Source: Cellulophaga omnivescoria (GTDB lineage Bacteria > Bacteroidota > Bacteroidia > Flavobacteriales > Flavobacteriaceae). From it: a DNA stretch of 64,000 bases. A program made the translations under genes and the position numbers. The notes under the pieces are model-generated. The model did no database searches. It worked only from the letters and a program-made list of their open reading frames with translations, and was not told the DNA's origin. The stretch lies in assembly GCF_001999725.1 (NCBI RefSeq), contig NZ_MDDP01000048.1, positions 62,001 to 126,000 of the forward strand, written 5' to 3'. Positions 35,719 through 43,490 of the stretch are shown in pieces; position 1 is the stretch's first letter, and every line of letters starts with the position of its first letter.

Positions 35719-36555
35719 TTATAAGGTTTCATTTAACTGTAAAGCAGTATAAAGAGTAATACATTCTATAGCCTCCTTAACATCATGTACTCTTAAAATA
35801 TTAGCTCCTTTTGTTAAAGCAATAGTGTTTAGTGCAGTTGTACCATTTAGAGCATTATTAGCAGTGGTGTCTAAAGTTTTATAAATCATAGATTTTCTGC
35901 TAATACCTGCAAGTATAGGTACATTCATTGTTTTAAAAAGGTCTAAGTTTTGTAAAATATTAAAGTTTTGTTCTGTAGTTTTTGCAAAACCAAAACCAGG
36001 ATCAACTACTAAGTCTATAATACCTAAAGCTCTTGCTTGGGCAAGTTTTTTAGCAAAATACTGTTTTATATCTAAAGTCACATTGGTATATTCTGTTAGT
36101 TGTTGCATAGTTTCTGGAGTACCACGCATATGCATCATAATATAAGGCACTTTGTATTCTGCAATTACGCTCATCATTTTATCATCTAAAGCACCAGCAG
36201 AAATATCGTTAATTAATGCAGCTCCATTTTCTAAACACGCTTTAGCAACAGCACTCCTAAAAGTATCAATAGAAAGTAAAATACCAGGAAACTTTTTAAC
36301 AAGTAGTTTTATAACTGGTACAATACGGTTAATTTCCTCATCAACAGAGATGTTAGTTGCATTTGGTCTAGAGCTATACGCACCAACATCTATAAAAGTA
36401 GCGCCATCTGCAAGCATTTTATCAACCTTGGTTACAATGTCGTTTTCATCTTTATAGCTTCCGCCGTCATAAAAAGAGTCTGGCGTTAGGTTTAATATCC
36501 CCATTACCTTAGGTGTAGATAGGTCTATTAAATTTCCGTTGCAATTAATTGTCAT
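35719..36555 (-). CDS. folP: Dihydropteroate synthase
   Basis: Joins p-aminobenzoate to 6-hydroxymethyl-dihydropterin diphosphate in folate synthesis; it is the target of sulfonamides. The 278-residue TIM-barrel shows both family signatures: MGILNLTPDSFYDGG (18-32) with the diphosphate-binding Asn, and IDVGAYSSRPNA (55-66). Further matches are INDISAG, MMHMRGTPETMQ and VDPGFGFAKT. It heads the folP-cdaA-DUF3667 unit and is divergent from the DUF1599 gene. Confidence 0.95.
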   Translation of the reverse strand: MTINCNGNLIDLSTPKVMGILNLTPDSFYDGGSYKDENDIVTKVDKMLADGATFIDVGAYSSRPNATNISVDEEINRIVPVIKLLVKKFPGILLSIDTFRSAVAKACLENGAALINDISAGALDDKMMSVIAEYKVPYIMMHMRGTPETMQQLTEYTNVTLDIKQYFAKKLAQARALGIIDLVVDPGFGFAKTTEQNFNILQNLDLFKTMNVPILAGISRKSMIYKTLDTTANNALNGTTALNTIALTKGANILRVHDVKEAIECITLYTALQLNETL

Positions 36556-36616
36556 ACTGTGTGTTAAAATGATTTTTATCGACTTCTAAAAAATAAATGA
36601 TTTAAGATAAAACCCT

Positions 36617-36624
36617 TACTTTTG
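36617..36624 (+). promoter_or_regulatory. Promoter -7 box of the DUF1599 gene
   Basis: TACTTTTG is a perfect TAnnTTTG, 47 nt before the ATG at 36672; no TTG is found at the -33 distance. Confidence 0.5.
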
Positions 36625-36671
36625 ATTAGTTCAAAATTTTAAGCGAAATTTACACAAATTACACAAGATAA

Positions 36672-37208
36672 ATGCAGAATACATCGGAACAATATGATGC
36701 GGTTATAAAAGAGTGCCGTGAGCTATTTCAAAAAAAAATGAAAGATTACGGTAGTGCTTGGCGTATTTTACGTTTACCGTCTTTAACAGACCAAATTTAT
36801 ATAAAAGCACAACGTATACGTGGTTTGCAAGAAAACGATGTTAGAAAGGTAGATGAAGGTGAAAAATCTGAATTTATTGGCATTATTAATTATGCTATTA
36901 TGGCATTGGTGCAAATTGAAAAAGGCATTGTAGAACAACCAGATTTAGATGTTGCTGAGGCTGTAGAACTTTACAATAAACATATTACCATTACAAAAAC
37001 CTTAATGGAAAATAAGAATCACGATTATGGTGAGGCTTGGAGAGAAATGCGTGTTAGCTCTTTAACAGATCTTATTTTACAAAAGTTGTTACGTGTTAAA
37101 CAAATAGAAGATAATAAGGGTAAAACCCTAGTTAGCGAGGGTATAGATGCTAATTACCAAGACATAATTAATTATTCGGTTTTTGCACTAATTCACTTAA
37201 ACGAGTAA
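36672..37208 (+). CDS. DUF1599 protein (duplicated domain)
   Basis: A 178-residue soluble protein made of two copies of the DUF1599 unit (about 8-95 and 103-177). The repeats align through KKMKDYGSAWRILRLPSLTD and ENKNHDYGEAWREMRVSSLTD, followed by a helix (Q-K-x-x-R) and a final IINYxxxALIxxE. The family has been described as a nucleotide-modification-associated domain; its activity has not been shown to my knowledge. Full-length members also have two repeats, so it is complete. A 71-bp gap separates it from the BT_3928 gene, which may be read from the same promoter. Confidence 0.86.
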   Translation: MQNTSEQYDAVIKECRELFQKKMKDYGSAWRILRLPSLTDQIYIKAQRIRGLQENDVRKVDEGEKSEFIGIINYAIMALVQIEKGIVEQPDLDVAEAVELYNKHITITKTLMENKNHDYGEAWREMRVSSLTDLILQKLLRVKQIEDNKGKTLVSEGIDANYQDIINYSVFALIHLNE

Positions 37209-37279
37209 AAATTATAAGCAAAAGTTAAAAGCTGCGTTGGTGTGCTTTTAAGTAGTATTTTTCAAAATTTAATTATTGT

Positions 37280-38374
37280 ATGAAGTTTTTAGTAGGTGTA
37301 AGTAGGGTTTTTGTAGGTATATTATTTATTATAAGCGGATTAATAAAACTTAACGATCCGGTTGGTTTTTCGTTTAAATTAGAAGAATATTTTAGCGTTG
37401 GTGTTTTAAATATGCCTTTTTTTGAGCCACACGCTTTATCAATCTCTATAGTAGTTGTAATTGTAGAAGTATTGCTTGGCATTATGCTTTTGGTTGGTTA
37501 CAGACCAAAGTTTACAGCATATAGTTTACTAGGGATGATTATCTTTTTTACTTTTTTAACTTTCTATTCTGCTTATTTTAATAAAGTAACAGATTGTGGT
37601 TGCTTTGGAGATGCAATAAAACTTACTCCTTGGGAGTCTTTTACAAAAGATATTATACTTTTTGTATTTATTTTAATTCTTGTTTTAGGGTTAAAATATA
37701 TTAAACCACTTTTTAATTTTAATATTAGGAGAGGTGTTGTTTTACTAGGCTTACTTGCGTGTGTGTTATTTGCAAACTATGTACTTAACCATTTGCCTGT
37801 TAAAGATTTTAGACCTTATAAAATTGGTGCTAATATAGAAGAAGGTATGTCTGTACCAGAAGGTGCGCCACAACCTATTTTTGATTATGAATGGAAATTT
37901 AATGTAAACGGTGAAGAAAAAATATACGTTACTCAAGGAGATTACCCAAGTGTAGATGGTGAGTATTTAAGTGTAGAAACTACAGAAGTACAAAAAGGGT
38001 ACGAGCCGCCTATACACGATTTTACAATTGAAAAAGATGGTGAAGATTTTGCTTCTTCTTTATTGCAAGAAAATAAATTGGTTATGGTAATTGCTTATGA
38101 TTTGGCAAAAAGTGATTATGATGCTTTTACGGCAATAAAAACAGTTACAGACAAAGCTATAGCTAAAGGATATAAAGTTATTGGTATGTCTGCTTCTAAC
38201 AATGATTTATCTAGTCAAATTGTAAAAAAATACAATCTAGATTTTAGTTTTTATTTTACTGATGAAACTGCGTTAAAAACAGTAGTTCGTTCTAATCCGG
38301 CTGTTTTGGTTTTAGAGAAAGGTACAATTAAACAAAAAGTACATTATAATGATGTAGACGATTTAAAGTTTTAA
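37280..38374 (+). CDS. BT_3928/DoxX-like membrane protein with thioredoxin-like tail
   Basis: A 364-residue protein. The first 175 residues are a DoxX/MauE-like four-helix membrane domain (ISGLIKLNDPVGFSFKLEEY is the family signature), with a conserved Cys pair in TDCGCFGDAI (about 112-121). A fifth helix follows (155-172). The soluble C-terminal part (about 240-364) has a thioredoxin-like fold pattern (FTIEKDGEDFASSLLQENKLVMVIAYDLAKSDYD, AIAKGYKVIGMSASNND), but no CxxC motif. This architecture matches the BT_3928 family of Bacteroidota, which may handle electrons or thiols at the membrane. It is followed after 1 bp by the PH-domain gene and after 2 more bp by the GyrI-like gene, clearly one operon. 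Confidence 0.82.
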   Translation: MKFLVGVSRVFVGILFIISGLIKLNDPVGFSFKLEEYFSVGVLNMPFFEPHALSISIVVVIVEVLLGIMLLVGYRPKFTAYSLLGMIIFFTFLTFYSAYFNKVTDCGCFGDAIKLTPWESFTKDIILFVFILILVLGLKYIKPLFNFNIRRGVVLLGLLACVLFANYVLNHLPVKDFRPYKIGANIEEGMSVPEGAPQPIFDYEWKFNVNGEEKIYVTQGDYPSVDGEYLSVETTEVQKGYEPPIHDFTIEKDGEDFASSLLQENKLVMVIAYDLAKSDYDAFTAIKTVTDKAIAKGYKVIGMSASNNDLSSQIVKKYNLDFSFYFTDETALKTVVRSNPAVLVLEKGTIKQKVHYNDVDDLKF

Positions 38375-38375
38375 A

Positions 38376-38807
38376 ATGATTTTTAAAAGTAGAAAGGATA
38401 ATTTGTTCAATGGGGTTATAATAGTTGTAATACTAGTATTATGCTCAGTTCTTTTCTTTAGTATTTTTGATGAAGTTAAAACTACAAGTCACATAGTTAC
38501 TACAGTAATTAACGTTTTGGTATTATGCTTTTTATTATGGGTTTTTTATGGTACATGCTACAAGCTTAGTTCTACTACTTTTAGTTATAAAAGCGGACCC
38601 TTTAAAGGTGATATTCCTATTAAAAACATACACCAAATTATAAAAGGTAAAACCCTATGGGTTGGTTTAAAACCAGCAACAGCAAGCAAAGGACTAATTA
38701 TAAAATATAATAAGTTTGATGAGGTTTATATAAGTCCAAAGACAAACGATAGCTTTATTAAAGAAATTTTAAAGCACAATAGTACTATAAAAATTATTGA
38801 AGCATAA
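38376..38807 (+). CDS. Bacterial PH-domain membrane protein
   Basis: A 143-residue protein with two N-terminal membrane helices (about 11-31 and 42-60) and a C-terminal bacterial PH-like domain (about 62-140: CYKLSSTTFSYKSGPFKGDIPIKNIHQII, GLIIKYNKFDEVYISPKTNDSFIKEI). The pattern matches PH_6-type (former DUF1200) proteins. Function is unknown; such domains often bind membranes or partner proteins. It sits 1 bp after the BT_3928 gene and 2 bp before the GyrI-like gene. Confidence 0.78.
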   Translation: MIFKSRKDNLFNGVIIVVILVLCSVLFFSIFDEVKTTSHIVTTVINVLVLCFLLWVFYGTCYKLSSTTFSYKSGPFKGDIPIKNIHQIIKGKTLWVGLKPATASKGLIIKYNKFDEVYISPKTNDSFIKEILKHNSTIKIIEA

Positions 38808-38809
38808 CA

Positions 38810-39319
38810 ATGGGAAATTTAGTAAGTGATACGCCAGATATAAAAGAATTAGAACCTAAAATTTTAATAGGTATTAAAAAGGAGGTTTCGGTACTTACTA
38901 TGGATAATGTTGCTCATTGGAAATCTTTTATGACTAGAAAAGATGAAGTTATAAACCATATTAAAGGAGAATATTACTCTGTTCAAGATTATGGCAAAGA
39001 GTACTCTTTTGTAAATTTTAACCCAGCAGCTACATTTAATAAGTGGGCAGCAATAGCTGTTACTAATGCAGAACAAGTACCTAATGGTATGCAAGTTTTA
39101 GAGCTTAAAGGTGGTTTATATGCAGTTTTTTTATACCAAGGTATGGCTAAAGATTTTTCTACAGCTTTTCAGTACATATTTACAGAGTGGTTACCAAGGA
39201 CAGGTTACCAGCTAGACCAAAGACCACATTTTGAGTTTTTAGATGATAGATATTTGGGCGCAGCAAATCCAGATTCTGTAGAAGAAATTTGGATTCCAAT
39301 AAAAAACAAAAAACATTAA
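38810..39319 (+). CDS. GyrI-like small-molecule-binding protein
   Basis: A 169-residue stand-alone GyrI-like (effector-binding) domain, without a DNA-binding part. The typical order is a first strand with ILIGIKKEVSVLTMDN, the central YAVFLYQGMAKDFSTAFQYIFTEWLP (about 103-128) with the conserved Tyr and Trp, and the closing RPHFEFLDDRYLGAANPDSVEEIWIPI. Members of this SHS2-fold family bind or hydrolyse small ligands, or inhibit gyrase as SbmC does; which applies here is unknown. It is the third gene of the cluster beginning at 37280; the next unit (tpiA) is 137 bp away with its own promoter. Confidence 0.84.
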   Translation: MGNLVSDTPDIKELEPKILIGIKKEVSVLTMDNVAHWKSFMTRKDEVINHIKGEYYSVQDYGKEYSFVNFNPAATFNKWAAIAVTNAEQVPNGMQVLELKGGLYAVFLYQGMAKDFSTAFQYIFTEWLPRTGYQLDQRPHFEFLDDRYLGAANPDSVEEIWIPIKNKKH

Positions 39320-39408
39320 ATTTTTATCAGCTTATGTCCTTTTTTTTAAGGATTAGGCAGTTATTTGTTACTAATGCAAAATCATTAAGTGATACAAATA
39401 TTATATAC

Positions 39409-39416
39409 TATATTTG
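39409..39416 (+). promoter_or_regulatory. tpiA promoter -7 box
   Basis: TATATTTG is a perfect TAnnTTTG, 40 nt before the ATG at 39457; no clear -33 TTG is seen. Confidence 0.55.
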
Positions 39417-39456
39417 ATACTTAAAATTGATAGTAAACTCATAAAACACATAAAAA

Positions 39457-40206
39457 ATGAGAGCAAAAATAGTTGCAGGTAACTGGAAAATGAATAAAAC
39501 CTTAACAGAAACAAATGCTTTATTAGCAGAGTTAGCTGGTAAATTACCAGATACAGAAGCAGAAGTTATGGTAGCGCCAACGTTTGTAAATTTAGCAGCG
39601 GCTGTACAAGATGTAAAGTCATCAGCAATTCAAGTAATTGCGCAAAATATGCACTTTGCAAAAAACGGTGCTTATACCGGAGAAATTTCTGCAGATATGT
39701 TGTTAGATATTGGTATTAATACTGTAATTATTGGTCATTCTGAGCGTAGAGCTTATTTTGCTGAAACAGATGAAATTTTAGCTAAAAAAGTAATTACTGC
39801 TTTAGAAAAGAATTTGCGTGTTGTTTTCTGTTTTGGAGAAGAATTAGAAGATCGTAAATCTGATAATCATTTTAACATTGTTGCATCTCAATTAAAAAAT
39901 GCACTTTTTAATTTAAAGCCAGAGGCTTGGTCTAATATTGTTTTGGCTTACGAGCCTGTATGGGCAATAGGTACAGGAGAAACTGCATCTCCAGAACAAG
40001 CACAAGAAATGCATGCTTTTATTAGAAAAACAATAGCAGAGGAGTACACTACAGAAATTGCAGAAGCTGTTTCTATTTTATACGGCGGTAGTGTAAAACC
40101 AGCAAATGCTAAAGAAATTTTTTCTAAAGCAGATGTAGATGGTGGCTTAATTGGTGGAGCAGCACTAAAAGCAGACGATTTTATTGCTATTATAGACGCA
40201 ATATAA
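39457..40206 (+). CDS. tpiA: Triosephosphate isomerase
   Basis: Interconverts dihydroxyacetone phosphate and glyceraldehyde 3-phosphate in glycolysis. The 249-residue TIM-barrel has all active-site residues: Asn9 and Lys11 (GNWKMN), the electrophilic His in VIIGHSERRAYFAE, the catalytic Glu in LAYEPVWAIGTGETASPEQ (with flexible loop 6), and the phosphate-binding LYGGSVKPANAKEI. It heads a tpiA-prmA-clpS group (gaps of 42 and 22 bp), with an additional promoter in its 3' end for prmA. Confidence 0.97.
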   Translation: MRAKIVAGNWKMNKTLTETNALLAELAGKLPDTEAEVMVAPTFVNLAAAVQDVKSSAIQVIAQNMHFAKNGAYTGEISADMLLDIGINTVIIGHSERRAYFAETDEILAKKVITALEKNLRVVFCFGEELEDRKSDNHFNIVASQLKNALFNLKPEAWSNIVLAYEPVWAIGTGETASPEQAQEMHAFIRKTIAEEYTTEIAEAVSILYGGSVKPANAKEIFSKADVDGGLIGGAALKADDFIAIIDAI

Positions 40207-40216
40207 AGTACCTTTG
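40184..40216 (+). promoter_or_regulatory. prmA promoter
   Basis: TTG (40184-40186), a 22-bp spacer and TACCTTTG (40209-40216) match the consensus. The -33 lies within the end of tpiA; the leader is about 26 nt. Confidence 0.62.
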
Positions 40217-40248
40217 CACTTCTAAAAAAGTTTACAAATACGTACATA

Positions 40249-41085
40249 ATGGCAGATTTAGTCTATATAGAATACAATTTTACAGTTGCACCATTGCAAC
40301 CAGCATCAGACATATTAATTGCGCAATTGGGCGAAGTTGGGTTTGATAGTTTTGTTGAAAATGAAGAAGGAGTACAAGCATATATTTTAAAAGATCTTTG
40401 GACAGAAGAGAAGGTAAAAAATGTGCAAATATTATCTAATGAAAATTTTGATATTAGCTTTAACTTTAAAGAAATAGAACAACAAAACTGGAATGCAGAG
40501 TGGGAAAAAAACTTTGAAAAAATTGTAGTAGATGACGTTTGTACTGTACGTGCACCTTTTCATGAAAAGCCAAATACTAAGTTTGATATTGTTATAGAAC
40601 CAAAAATGAGTTTTGGTACTGGACATCATGAAACTACACATATGATGTTGCAACATATTTTAGAACATGATTTTACAGGAAAATCTGTTTTAGACATGGG
40701 CAGCGGAACAGGTGTTTTGGCAATTTTATCAGCAATGAAAAATGCTAGCTCTGTAGATGCTATAGACATAGATAACTGGTGTTACTTAAATGCTTTAGAA
40801 AATAAAGAACGTAACAATTGTAGTCAAATAAATGTTTTTGAGGGCGATGTTAGCTTACTTAAAGACCAAAAATATAATATTATCATAGCTAATATTAATA
40901 GAAATATTTTATTAGCAGATATACCAGAGTATGCCAAGTGTTTAACTAAAGATGGTATTTTATTTTTAAGCGGATTTTATAAAGAAGATATCCCGGTAAT
41001 TACAGAAAAATGTAATGAAGTTGGATTAAAGTTTGAAAAAAATCTGGAAAAAAATAATTGGGTTGCCGTAAAATATGTATTTTAG
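40249..41085 (+). CDS. prmA: Ribosomal protein L11 methyltransferase
   Basis: PrmA trimethylates ribosomal protein L11 using S-adenosylmethionine. The 278-residue protein has the N-terminal substrate-binding domain (1-95) and a class I methyltransferase domain with motif I DMGSGTGVLAILSA (148-161) and the catalytic-pocket NINRNILLADIPEY (about 222-235). FGTGHHETTHMML (near 123-135) is the PrmA signature. It is preceded by its own promoter and followed after 22 bp by clpS. Confidence 0.95.
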   Translation: MADLVYIEYNFTVAPLQPASDILIAQLGEVGFDSFVENEEGVQAYILKDLWTEEKVKNVQILSNENFDISFNFKEIEQQNWNAEWEKNFEKIVVDDVCTVRAPFHEKPNTKFDIVIEPKMSFGTGHHETTHMMLQHILEHDFTGKSVLDMGSGTGVLAILSAMKNASSVDAIDIDNWCYLNALENKERNNCSQINVFEGDVSLLKDQKYNIIIANINRNILLADIPEYAKCLTKDGILFLSGFYKEDIPVITEKCNEVGLKFEKNLEKNNWVAVKYVF

Positions 41086-41107
41086 TTAGTATAAATGTTA
41101 GAAGATT

Positions 41108-41383
41108 ATGAGTAATCAGGAAAAATATTTAGAAGAACTATTAGTAGAAGAAGAGGTTGCAAACAATAACGAAATAGTGTTGTTTAATGATGATGTAAAT
41201 ACTTTTGATCATGTTATAGACACACTGGTAGATGCTTGCGACCATACGCCATTACAAGCAGAACAATGTGCTTTTTTGGTGCATTACAAAGGTAAATGTA
41301 CCGTTAAAACCGGTTCATATAAAGATTTAGAACCAAGGTGTAGCAAACTATTACAAGCAGGTTTAAGCGCAGAAATAGTTTAG
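41108..41383 (+). CDS. clpS: ClpS adaptor of the Clp protease
   Basis: ClpS delivers N-degron substrates to the ClpAP (or ClpCP) protease. The 91-residue protein has the expected flexible N-terminus followed by the core IVLFNDDVNTFDHVIDTLVDAC (23-44), with the family Asn-Asp-Asp, and the helix EQCAFLVHYKGKC. It forms a unit with prmA and ends just before a terminator hairpin. The length matches the family. Confidence 0.95.
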   Translation: MSNQEKYLEELLVEEEVANNNEIVLFNDDVNTFDHVIDTLVDACDHTPLQAEQCAFLVHYKGKCTVKTGSYKDLEPRCSKLLQAGLSAEIV

Positions 41384-41403
41384 TTTACAATACTATAAAG
41401 TTT

Positions 41404-41447
41404 AAAACCAGCTTAAGGATTAATTATAAATCCTTAGGTTGGTTTTT
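41404..41447. terminator. Terminator between clpS and the coiled-coil gene
   Basis: An 18-bp imperfect stem (41404-41421 with 41429-41446; two non-Watson-Crick positions) is followed by T residues, with A residues on the left. It lies between the ends of two convergent genes. Confidence 0.72.
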
Positions 41448-41454
41448 GCTTTAA

Positions 41455-42729
41455 TTAAGGCATAACCCAAGTTCCTAAATGGGAGTTGTTGTTTAGTGTA
41501 TATCCTAGTTTATATGCATTAGATGAAGTTATCTCTATAATTTTTCCTGGTGCAGGAATAATATTATTTTTTAAAAGTAAATTATTAAGCACAGCTAAGT
41601 CTTTCTCAGAAATAGTTTTTCCGTTTTTTAAAATACTACTACCGTTAATTTCTAAAAGTAATTTGTCCTTTAAAGAGTGTATATATCCTTTTTCTTTTAG
41701 GTTTTTTAAAAAACTAGTAAGTTTTGCGTTATCATTAATAATAACAATATTATTGTTTGTTTTGTAGAACGAAAAAGTATTGTCTGGTGTAATGTTGTAT
41801 TTTTTTAAAATATTCTTGTATTGCTTAATTTGTGTGTTGGTAAGTTTTGTGCCATTTATGTAAACACCAGTTGGGTCTGTATTAAAAACTATATCATTTT
41901 TAGTTTGTATTAAATTATTTTTTAAAAGAGCTGTAATAAGCTCATTTTGCGCACTTGGCCAAGTATAATTAATTGTCTTTTTTAGGGTATTATTTAAGTA
42001 AGTTTTGTTACTACGCAATAACATTTTTAAAGGAGCATTAATAGCTCCTTTATGACTTGCTTCTACGCTAATTATTGCAGCCTTTTCTGCTAAACGTTTG
42101 GCTTCTTCAGCAATACGCAAAGCATCTTCTTTATAGCTTTGTAAGTTAGCTTGCTCTATGCGTTCTGCTTCTCTTTGTATTCTGGCAGCTTCACGTTTCA
42201 TTCTTTCTGCATCTCTTAACAATCTATCTGCTTCACGCTGTAATTCTTCTGCTTCTCTTTTTGTTTCATCATTACCAGAAATAACAGTCTTTAATGTTTT
42301 TCCTAAGGCTTCAAACTTATTAATTAGTGCATCAGAAGCAATACTTTTATCCAAAAACATTGATAGCTTTTTAGAGTTCAAATTAACATTGTAAACTTGG
42401 TTACCATCAGTATTAGAAACCCAAGAATAAGTACTACCAGATTTGGTCATTTTTTTAGATTCTAATTCATTTTTTAAGACAGATACTATTTCTGCATATC
42501 TTTCTGCAGGAAATTTTGCTTTAAACTTATAATTGTCATTTGTATTGCTAATAGCTATAGAAATGCTGCCACCACGGTTGTCACTACTAGTACTAGAGTA
42601 TATTGTAGAACTAGAGCTAGTGGTATGCGTAGTTGGTGGTTTTGGAGGAGTTGGTATTGTTTGTGCCAGTACTGTGTTTCCTAGCAAAAATAAAATAATG
42701 TGTACGGTTAATATTGCTTTTGTTTTCAT
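41455..42729 (-). CDS. Secreted coiled-coil protein, unassigned
   Basis: A 424-residue exported protein: signal peptide (1-22, ending VLAQ), a Pro/Thr/Ser-rich linker (23-55), a small beta domain (58-130), a strongly charged heptad-type coiled coil (about 153-220: repeated REAERxxRDAERMKREAAR-like units), and a C-terminal region of helical and beta segments. Its C-terminal half resembles the extra-membrane tails attached to Bacteroidota M56 (BlaR1-like) peptidases, but no protease motif is present. It follows the response-regulator gene by 50 bp on the same strand with no strong terminator between, so co-transcription with the two-component genes is likely. A periplasmic partner of the sensor is possible. 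Confidence 0.65.
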   Translation of the reverse strand: MKTKAILTVHIILFLLGNTVLAQTIPTPPKPPTTHTTSSSSTIYSSTSSDNRGGSISIAISNTNDNYKFKAKFPAERYAEIVSVLKNELESKKMTKSGSTYSWVSNTDGNQVYNVNLNSKKLSMFLDKSIASDALINKFEALGKTLKTVISGNDETKREAEELQREADRLLRDAERMKREAARIQREAERIEQANLQSYKEDALRIAEEAKRLAEKAAIISVEASHKGAINAPLKMLLRSNKTYLNNTLKKTINYTWPSAQNELITALLKNNLIQTKNDIVFNTDPTGVYINGTKLTNTQIKQYKNILKKYNITPDNTFSFYKTNNNIVIINDNAKLTSFLKNLKEKGYIHSLKDKLLLEINGSSILKNGKTISEKDLAVLNNLLLKNNIIPAPGKIIEITSSNAYKLGYTLNNNSHLGTWVMP

Positions 42730-42779
42730 AGATTTTGTTTTTAATTTCTGCTTTAAACAGAAGTTTTTGTTGTTACATT

Positions 42780-43490
42780 TTACTCCTTAATTTTAAAGGT
42801 TAAGCCAACACCACGCGCACTCTCTATAGAAATGTTGTTGTCTTCTTTAAAATATTTACGGAGTCTACTAATAAAAACATCCATACTTCTACCAGAGAAA
42901 AAATCGTCTGTACCCCAAACCGCATTAAGTAATTGATCTCTTTTTACCATTTGGTTTTTGTTCTCAAAAAAATAGGCAACTAACTGAGCTTCTTTTTCCG
43001 TTAGGCGTTGTATTTTGTTATTAAAAAGTAGTTGGTAGTTAACAGGGTTAAAAACATAGGCGCCTATGTTGTAACTGCTGTTGTTTTTTGATTGATGAAT
43101 GATTTTTTGTGTTCTTTTTAATATATTTTTTAATCGTAATACTAAAATATCTGCTTCAAAGGGTTTTACTATATAGTCATCTGCTCCTAGCTTTAATCCT
43201 TTAATTTTATCTTCCTTCATTTTTTTTGCAGTTAAAAAAACAAAAGGAGTTTCTGGGCTATTGTTTATTATTTTTTCGGCTAAGGTAAAGCCATCCATTT
43301 TTGGCATCATTACATCAAAAACACAAATGCTAAAAGGGTTGTTATTGGTAGCCTCTAACATAAAAATATCTAAAGCTTCTTTTCCATCTTTTGCCCAGGT
43401 AACCATAAAATTGTGAATTTCTAAGTATTGTTTTAAAATACTTCCAAAATCAAAATCGTCCTCGGCTAATAAAACAGTTGTTTTTTGCAT
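42780..43490 (-). CDS. OmpR-family response regulator
   Basis: A 236-residue response regulator: receiver domain (5-118) with acidic pocket Glu10/Asp11/Asp12 and phosphorylated Asp59 (FDVMMPKMDGF), the switch Thr in VFLTAKK and Lys in IVKPFEA. A winged-helix OmpR/PhoB DNA-binding domain (135-235) has the recognition-helix sequence SMDVFISRLRKYF. It overlaps the sensor kinase gene by one base. The winged-helix class binds tandem repeats about 11 bp apart, which fits the TTAAC arrays found upstream of the operon. Probable targets are its own operon and the divergent DUF5916 gene. Confidence 0.93.
   Translation of the reverse strand: MQKTTVLLAEDDFDFGSILKQYLEIHNFMVTWAKDGKEALDIFMLEATNNNPFSICVFDVMMPKMDGFTLAEKIINNSPETPFVFLTAKKMKEDKIKGLKLGADDYIVKPFEADILVLRLKNILKRTQKIIHQSKNNSSYNIGAYVFNPVNYQLLFNNKIQRLTEKEAQLVAYFFENKNQMVKRDQLLNAVWGTDDFFSGRSMDVFISRLRKYFKEDNNISIESARGVGLTFKIKE

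Noticed and set aside
42742-42765. Hairpin between the response regulator and the coiled-coil gene as terminator
   Set aside because: Only about five pairs and no T run on the minus strand; the genes were kept as a likely single transcript.
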